From positions 1 to 9,121 of the forward strand of contig DYZF01000120.1 of the NCBI GenBank assembly GCA_020741375.1: a DNA stretch of 9,121 nt, given 5' to 3'. Shown here piece by piece: positions 6,079 through 9,121 of this stretch. A program made the position numbers and the translations under genes. How positions within the stretch are numbered: the first letter of the stretch is position 1; each line of letters begins with the position of its first letter. Below the pieces are notes generated by a model. It ran no database searches. It worked only from the letters and a program-made list of their open reading frames with translations, and had not been told where the DNA came from. Origin of the DNA: Tessaracoccus flavescens. Lineage in GTDB: Bacteria > Actinomycetota > Actinomycetes > Propionibacteriales > Propionibacteriaceae.

Positions 6079-6121
6079 TTCTCGGCGCTCCGGCTGCCGG
6101 GTGCGGTAGGGGCTGGCGCGC

Positions 6122-6244
6122 TGTGGTTGGGGCGAGCGCGACGGGGAGGGGGCCTTCTCGCCCAGGGTCTGTTCACGCGCTTATCGCGCGCGTGAACGCC
6201 CCAACGCCCGACCCACCGCGAAGGCCCCCTCCCCGTCCCACTCT
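6122..6244 (-). repeat. 123-bp structured repeat, copy B (possible minus-strand RNA)
   Basis: This copy is fully paired where copy A has mismatches. The outer stem extends to 17 bp (6141-6157 with 6219-6236 region, closing with A6141-T6236). The inner helix GTTCACGCGC (6171-6180) pairs perfectly with 6188-6197. A short helix GGGTC (6165-6169) / GACCC (6210-6214) can form between them. In the outer stem the base pair T5777-A5858 of copy A is G6148-C6229 here, a compensatory double change. About 145 bp separate it from the disA start, in the opposite orientation if the minus strand is the transcribed one. Confidence 0.6.
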
Positions 6245-6363
6245 TGGCTCTCGGCTGACCGTCGCTCCTGAGTCAGGCTTGTTGGGGAGCACCCTGTGGC
6301 AGGCCCGCCCCGCTCCGTCGGCTTCTCAGACTCACGTCGGACGCGCACTCAGCCGCGACCGCA

Positions 6364-6382
6364 TAGAATCCCCTGAGGAGGT
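6364..6382 (+). promoter_or_regulatory. -10 box and Shine-Dalgarno of disA
   Basis: TAGAAT (6364-6369) fits the TANNNT -10 pattern. AGGAGGT (6376-6382) is a near-perfect ribosome-binding site 6 nt before the GTG. If both are used, the leader is only about a dozen bases. No -35 match lies 16-18 bp upstream, so the promoter part is the weaker claim; the ribosome-binding site fixes the start. Confidence 0.6.
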
Positions 6383-6388
6383 CCCCAC

Positions 6389-7426
6389 GTGCCACGTTCT
6401 ACGGTTCGCCGCTACCTGAAGCTGCTCGCGCCGGGCACCCCGCTGCGCGCCGGCCTCGATCGCATCCTGCACGGCGGAACCGGAGCCCTCATCGTGTTGG
6501 GCAACAACCAGAAGGTTCAGCACGTCAGCTCCGGCGGCTTCCAGATCAACGTCGAGCTCACGGAGCAGGCGCTGCGCGAGCTCGCCAAACTCGACGGCGC
6601 CATCGTCGTGTCGTCAGACCTGACGCGCATCATCGCCGCCGGCGTACACCTCGTCACTGCCGGCGACCTCCCCACGGCGGAGACGGGCACCCGCCACCGC
6701 TCGGCGGACCGGACGGCTCAGGCGGCCGGGGTCCCCGTCGTGACGGTGTCTGCGTCAATGGACACCATCTCGCTGTTCCTCGACGGCCGACGGCACCCCG
6801 TCGAGACCGTGCGCGACGGCATCAGCCGAGCGAACCAGACCCTAGCCACTCTGTCCCGCGTGGCGGAGCGGCTCAACGTCGTGCTGGACCAGTTCTCGAC
6901 GCTGGAAGCCAACGATGAGGTGACGCTGCGCGACCTGACGCACGTCGTCCACCGCTTGGAGATGACCCGACGGCTCTCCGCCGAGGCGCAGTTCCACACG
7001 GACGTGCTCGGCATCGAGGGTCGCCTGGTGGCGCTGCAGCACACGGAGCTGGTCAGCAACTTCGACGGCGTCGCCGAATCGCTGGTTCAGGACTACGCGG
7101 CCAACGTCGCCGATCCGTCCGATTTCGACCTCTCCCGCCTACACAACTTCTCCACCGAGGAGCTCTTCAGCGGCCAACTCGTGGCACAGCGCCTCGGCTT
7201 CGGGAACAACCCCAACCTTGAGGATTCCGTCACCACCCGCGGCATCCGGCTCCTGACGAAGGTGGGCCGTCTGCCCGCCAACCTTGTCTCGAAGCTGATC
7301 GAGCACTTCACGCTGCAGGAACTCTTCGGGGCCTCAGTGAGTGAGCTCCTGGAGATCGAGGGCATCGGCCAGGCCCGCGCGCGCCAGATCCGCGACGCGC
7401 TGGTCCGGATCACCGACGTCGACTAA
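6389..7426 (+). CDS. disA: DNA integrity scanning diadenylate cyclase DisA
   Basis: DisA condenses two ATP into cyclic di-AMP and stops doing so when its C-terminal domain meets branched DNA, linking DNA integrity to second-messenger level. The 345-residue protein has all three parts. The N-terminal DAC domain carries GALIVLG (32-38), the DGA motif (69-71) and the GTRHR motif (100-104), followed by SADR. A central helical spine occupies about 145-290. The C-terminal helix-hairpin-helix DNA-binding domain ends in LLEIEGIGQARARQIRDAL (320-338). Both catalytic motifs are intact, so activity is expected. Length is slightly below the 355-360 typical of the family. GTG at 6389 is preceded by AGGAGGT at ideal spacing. 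Its proximity to radA, whose protein is known to modulate DisA in other bacteria, supports a shared role, although here they are separate transcription units. Confidence 0.97.
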   Translation: MPRSTVRRYLKLLAPGTPLRAGLDRILHGGTGALIVLGNNQKVQHVSSGGFQINVELTEQALRELAKLDGAIVVSSDLTRIIAAGVHLVTAGDLPTAETGTRHRSADRTAQAAGVPVVTVSASMDTISLFLDGRRHPVETVRDGISRANQTLATLSRVAERLNVVLDQFSTLEANDEVTLRDLTHVVHRLEMTRRLSAEAQFHTDVLGIEGRLVALQHTELVSNFDGVAESLVQDYAANVADPSDFDLSRLHNFSTEELFSGQLVAQRLGFGNNPNLEDSVTTRGIRLLTKVGRLPANLVSKLIEHFTLQELFGASVSELLEIEGIGQARARQIRDALVRITDVD

Positions 7427-7468
7427 GCCTCGCCCCACCCCCGGCGGCGCTTCTTGATCGCCAGCGCA

Positions 7469-7540
7469 GCACAGACCGTAGCTATTCGGCACGGATTGCA
7501 CATATATGTCCGATCCGTGCCGAATAGCTACGGTCTGTGC
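7469..7540. repeat. 72-bp near-perfect palindrome between disA and the thi operon
   Basis: The 28-bp arms (7469-7496 and 7513-7540; starting GCACAGACCGTAGC on each strand) are exact reverse complements. The 16-nt centre contains the self-palindrome ACATATATGT (7500-7509), so 34 of 36 pairs can form apart from one T-G and one C-C. There is no U-tract on either side. It may act as a U-less terminator for disA, an operator, or be a mobile palindromic repeat. Its centre is distinctly more AT-rich than its surroundings. Confidence 0.85.
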
Positions 7541-7592
7541 GCCGAAGTTCGCGGCTGCTGAGCGACGGTCGCCCCGACGGCAGGCTTGAGGC

Positions 7593-7598
7593 TAGAGT
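7593..7598 (+). promoter_or_regulatory. -10 box of the riboswitch-controlled thiB promoter
   Basis: TAGAGT matches TANNNT and would place the transcript start near 7605, just at the 5' edge of the TPP riboswitch. No convincing -35 is seen 17-18 bp upstream. The call rests on the hexamer plus its fit to the riboswitch boundary. Confidence 0.45.
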
Positions 7599-7605
7599 TG
7601 GGCAG

Positions 7606-7692
7606 CACACAGGGGAGCGCCGAGCGGCGCTGAGAGTGCGGAAGGCCCGCAGACCCTCAAACCTGATCCGGTTAGCACCGGCGTAGGGAGTG
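7606..7692 (+). promoter_or_regulatory. TPP riboswitch (THI element)
   Basis: The conserved THI-box blocks occur in order: AGGGGAGC, GCTGAGAG, AGACCCT, ACCTGATCCGGTTAGCACC and GGCGTAGGGAG. The CTGAGA and ACCTGATC loops bind the pyrimidine and pyrophosphate parts of thiamine pyrophosphate respectively. It precedes a thiamine importer, so high TPP should shut off uptake. Confidence 0.97.
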
Positions 7693-7696
7693 AGAA

Positions 7697-7730
7697 TCTC
7701 CTCGGCAGCTGCCGAGCCTCCGAAAGGAGT
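7697..7730 (+). promoter_or_regulatory. Riboswitch expression platform sequestering the thiB ribosome-binding site
   Basis: AAGGAG (7724-7729) is the Shine-Dalgarno of thiB, 11 nt before the ATG. CTCCT (7698-7702) can pair with AGGAG (7725-7729), and a perfect 16-nt palindrome CTCGGCAGCTGCCGAG (7701-7716) lies between. No U-tract follows, so control is probably at translation initiation rather than by termination. The exact switching scheme is inferred. Confidence 0.55.
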
Positions 7731-7740
7731 ACCCACAACG

Positions 7741-8862
7741 ATGTCCATCGCACGACGCATCCTCGCCGCCAGCGCGATCCTCGGCCTCACCGCCGCCTGC
7801 TCGCCCGGCGGCACCACCGGCCCGGAGACGACGCCCACCGGCACCACCAGCAGCGCGGCGGGCGGTCAGGCCAGCGAGACCACCGAAGCCACCGCGGGTG
7901 AGACCACTGAGGCGACCGCCGACAAGACCGAATCGGACACCCTGACCGTCGTCACCCACGATTCCTTCGCCCTGCCCGATGAGCTCAAGGCCAAGTTCGC
8001 CGAGGAGAGCGGCTACGACGTGAAGTACGTCGCCCCCGGCGACGCCGGCGCGCTGGTCAACCAGCTGATCCTCACCAAGGACGCCCCGCTGGGCGACGTC
8101 GTCTACGGCATCGACAACGCCTTCGCCGGGCGCGCCTCCGACGAGGGCGTTCTCGTCGACTACGAATCCCCAGCTCTCCCGGCCACGGCCAACCAGTTCG
8201 ATGCCGAGAACGTGACGCCGATCGACTTCGGTGACGTCTGCATCAATGCCGACAAGGTCTGGTTCACCGAGAAGGGCATCCCCGTCCCCACCACGCTCGA
8301 CGACCTCGTCAAGCCCGAATACAAGGACCTCCTCGTGGTGACCAGCCCGACGTCGTCGTCGCCCGGCTTCGCCTTCCTGGCCGCGACCATCGGCGCCAAG
8401 GGCGACGGCTGGCTCGACTACTGGAAGCAGCTCAAGGACAACGGACTGAAGGTGACCTCCGGCTGGACCGAGGCGTACTACACCGACTTCTCCGGCGCCG
8501 ACGGCAAGGGCCCCCGCCCGCTCGTGCTTAGCTACGCCACTTCCCCGTCCTACACGGTCGCCGACGGCGAATCCACCACTGAGGCGCTGCTCGGCACCTG
8601 TTTCCGTCAGGTGGAGTACGCGGGTGTCATCGAGGGCGCCGAGAACCAGGTGGGCGCTGAGAAGTTCATCGACTTCCTGCTGAGCCCCGAGGTCCAGGCC
8701 GCGATGCCCACCGAGATGTACATGTACCCCGTCGTGAGCGACACGCCGCTCCCCGAGGAGTGGGTCAAGTTCGCTCCCCTGTCGCCGAACCCGATCGCCG
8801 TCGAGAATCTGGCCGAGAACCGCGACGAATGGATCCGCGAATGGGCTGAGGCGATCGGTTGA
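7741..8862 (+). CDS. thiB: Thiamine ABC transporter substrate-binding lipoprotein ThiB
   Basis: This is the extracellular binding protein of a thiamine (thiamine/TPP or precursor) importer. The 373 residues start with a lipoprotein signal MSIARRILAASAILGLTAAC; Cys20 would be lipidated, anchoring it to the membrane. Residues 21-66 are a Thr/Ser/Glu/Gly-rich spacer including ETTEATA twice. The binding domain follows from LTVVTHDSFALP (68-79). Strong ThiB signatures are SPTSSSPGFAFL (202-213), GDGWLDYWKQL (221-231), TSGWTEAYY (239-247) and LVLSYATSPSY (261-271), the last two lining the thiamine site in the family. Start: ATG at 7741 follows AAGGAG, and upstream in-frame codons lie in the riboswitch. 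It is regulated by the TPP riboswitch and overlaps the permease gene by 4 nt. HMP or thiamine as actual ligand cannot be separated from sequence. Confidence 0.94.
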   Translation: MSIARRILAASAILGLTAACSPGGTTGPETTPTGTTSSAAGGQASETTEATAGETTEATADKTESDTLTVVTHDSFALPDELKAKFAEESGYDVKYVAPGDAGALVNQLILTKDAPLGDVVYGIDNAFAGRASDEGVLVDYESPALPATANQFDAENVTPIDFGDVCINADKVWFTEKGIPVPTTLDDLVKPEYKDLLVVTSPTSSSPGFAFLAATIGAKGDGWLDYWKQLKDNGLKVTSGWTEAYYTDFSGADGKGPRPLVLSYATSPSYTVADGESTTEALLGTCFRQVEYAGVIEGAENQVGAEKFIDFLLSPEVQAAMPTEMYMYPVVSDTPLPEEWVKFAPLSPNPIAVENLAENRDEWIREWAEAIG

Positions 8863-9121
8863 GCCGAACCGCATGGCGTGCCGGCTGGGTGATCGCCGGT
8901 GCGATCCCCGCCGCATTCCTGCTGCTGTTCTTCGTCTGGCCCGCCGCGACCCTGGTCGCGCGCGGGTTCCATGACGGCTCAGCGTGGACCCTCGAGGGCT
9001 TCTCGACGGTCTTATCCAGCGGCCGAACGCTCGGCGCGATCGGCTTCACGCTGGCGTCGGCCACCATCACCACCATCATCTGCCTCGCCCTCGGCCTGCC
9101 CGGCGCCTACGTCCTGTACCG
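8859..9121 (+). CDS. thiP: Thiamine ABC transporter permease ThiP (5' part, runs off the window)
   Basis: A TTG start overlapping the thiB stop (TTGA) opens a frame that stays open to the window edge (87 full codons). It begins LSRTAWRAGWVIAGAIPAAFLLLFFVWPAATLVARG. Residues about 9-33 form a first transmembrane helix of the kind seen at the N-terminus of binding-protein-dependent permeases. A second hydrophobic segment, IGFTLASATITTIICLALGLPGAY, fits the next helix and the start of the permease core. The gene position directly after thiB and the translational coupling identify it as the ThiP component rather than an unrelated permease. No alternative ATG/GTG in this frame precedes the first helix. 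The partner ATPase (ThiQ) would be expected just downstream, outside the window. Confidence 0.85.
   Translation, partial: MSRTAWRAGWVIAGAIPAAFLLLFFVWPAATLVARGFHDGSAWTLEGFSTVLSSGRTLGAIGFTLASATITTIICLALGLPGAYVLY

Noticed and set aside
5552..6388. c-di-AMP (ydaO-type) riboswitch near disA
   Set aside because: I looked for the conserved blocks of that class and did not find them; the repeats also lie in a region where the supported strand is opposite to disA.
7469..7540. Insertion sequence
   Set aside because: There is no transposase and no room for one between the arms; at most it could be a non-autonomous palindromic repeat.
7427..7740. Small gene or tRNA in the disA-thiB interval
   Set aside because: The interval is explained by the palindrome and riboswitch. 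No cloverleaf with TTCGANTC-type arm and no start with ribosome-binding site was found.
7672..8916. Long minus-strand frame of 414 codons opposite thiB
   Set aside because: It is a shadow of thiB caused by high-GC codon bias: low-complexity Gly/Arg/Val-rich product, no ribosome-binding site, and it crosses the riboswitch and the thiP start.

Overview
The window is about 9.1 kb of high-GC DNA with frequent GTG/TTG starts, short or absent leaders with TANNNT -10 boxes, and actinobacterial-type gene content. A member of the Actinomycetota, possibly Propionibacteriaceae-like, is the best guess; the genus cannot be told from sequence alone.

Layout. (i) 1-1397, minus strand: a proline-dehydrogenase-like gene (3' end outside the window), translationally coupled to an upstream sugar phosphate isomerase/epimerase-like TIM-barrel gene. 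(ii) 1532-2170, plus: a VOC/glyoxalase-like protein, closed by a textbook intrinsic terminator. (iii) 2266-4715, plus: radA, probably leaderless, followed after 2 bp by a MerR-type regulator fused to a HEAT-repeat domain. (iv) 4772-5551, minus: a stand-alone HEAT-repeat protein, convergent with and homologous to the C-terminal half of the MerR protein. (v) 5552-6388: 837 bp without a credible gene, filled with repeats and inverted repeats. (vi) 6389-7426, plus: disA, the c-di-AMP synthase and DNA-integrity scanner. (vii) 7427-7740: a 72-nt near-perfect palindrome, then a TPP riboswitch. (viii) 7741-9121, plus: thiB and the start of thiP, a thiamine ABC importer under the riboswitch.

How the parts fit. 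radA and disA are neighbours in many Gram-positive genomes; here two HEAT proteins and a repeat-rich spacer separate them. The HEAT gene has a promoter-like arrangement, TTGACC-N19-TAGCGT, with a perfect 7-bp dyad filling the over-long spacer. That is the hallmark of a MerR-family target, so the neighbouring MerR-HEAT protein is a natural candidate regulator of its own HEAT paralogue. The junction between these two genes also holds four degenerate 23-24 bp repeats that look like the eroded remains of a longer C-terminal tail of the HEAT protein.

Most intriguing non-coding signal: two 123-bp direct repeats (5751-5873 and 6122-6244) that differ at 8 positions. Two of the differences form a compensatory base-pair change in a 16-bp stem. 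Four others turn Watson-Crick pairs into pairs that would be G-U only if the minus strand is transcribed. This points to a structured, possibly pseudoknotted, minus-strand RNA or a mobile repeat derived from one. I do not recognise it as a known family.
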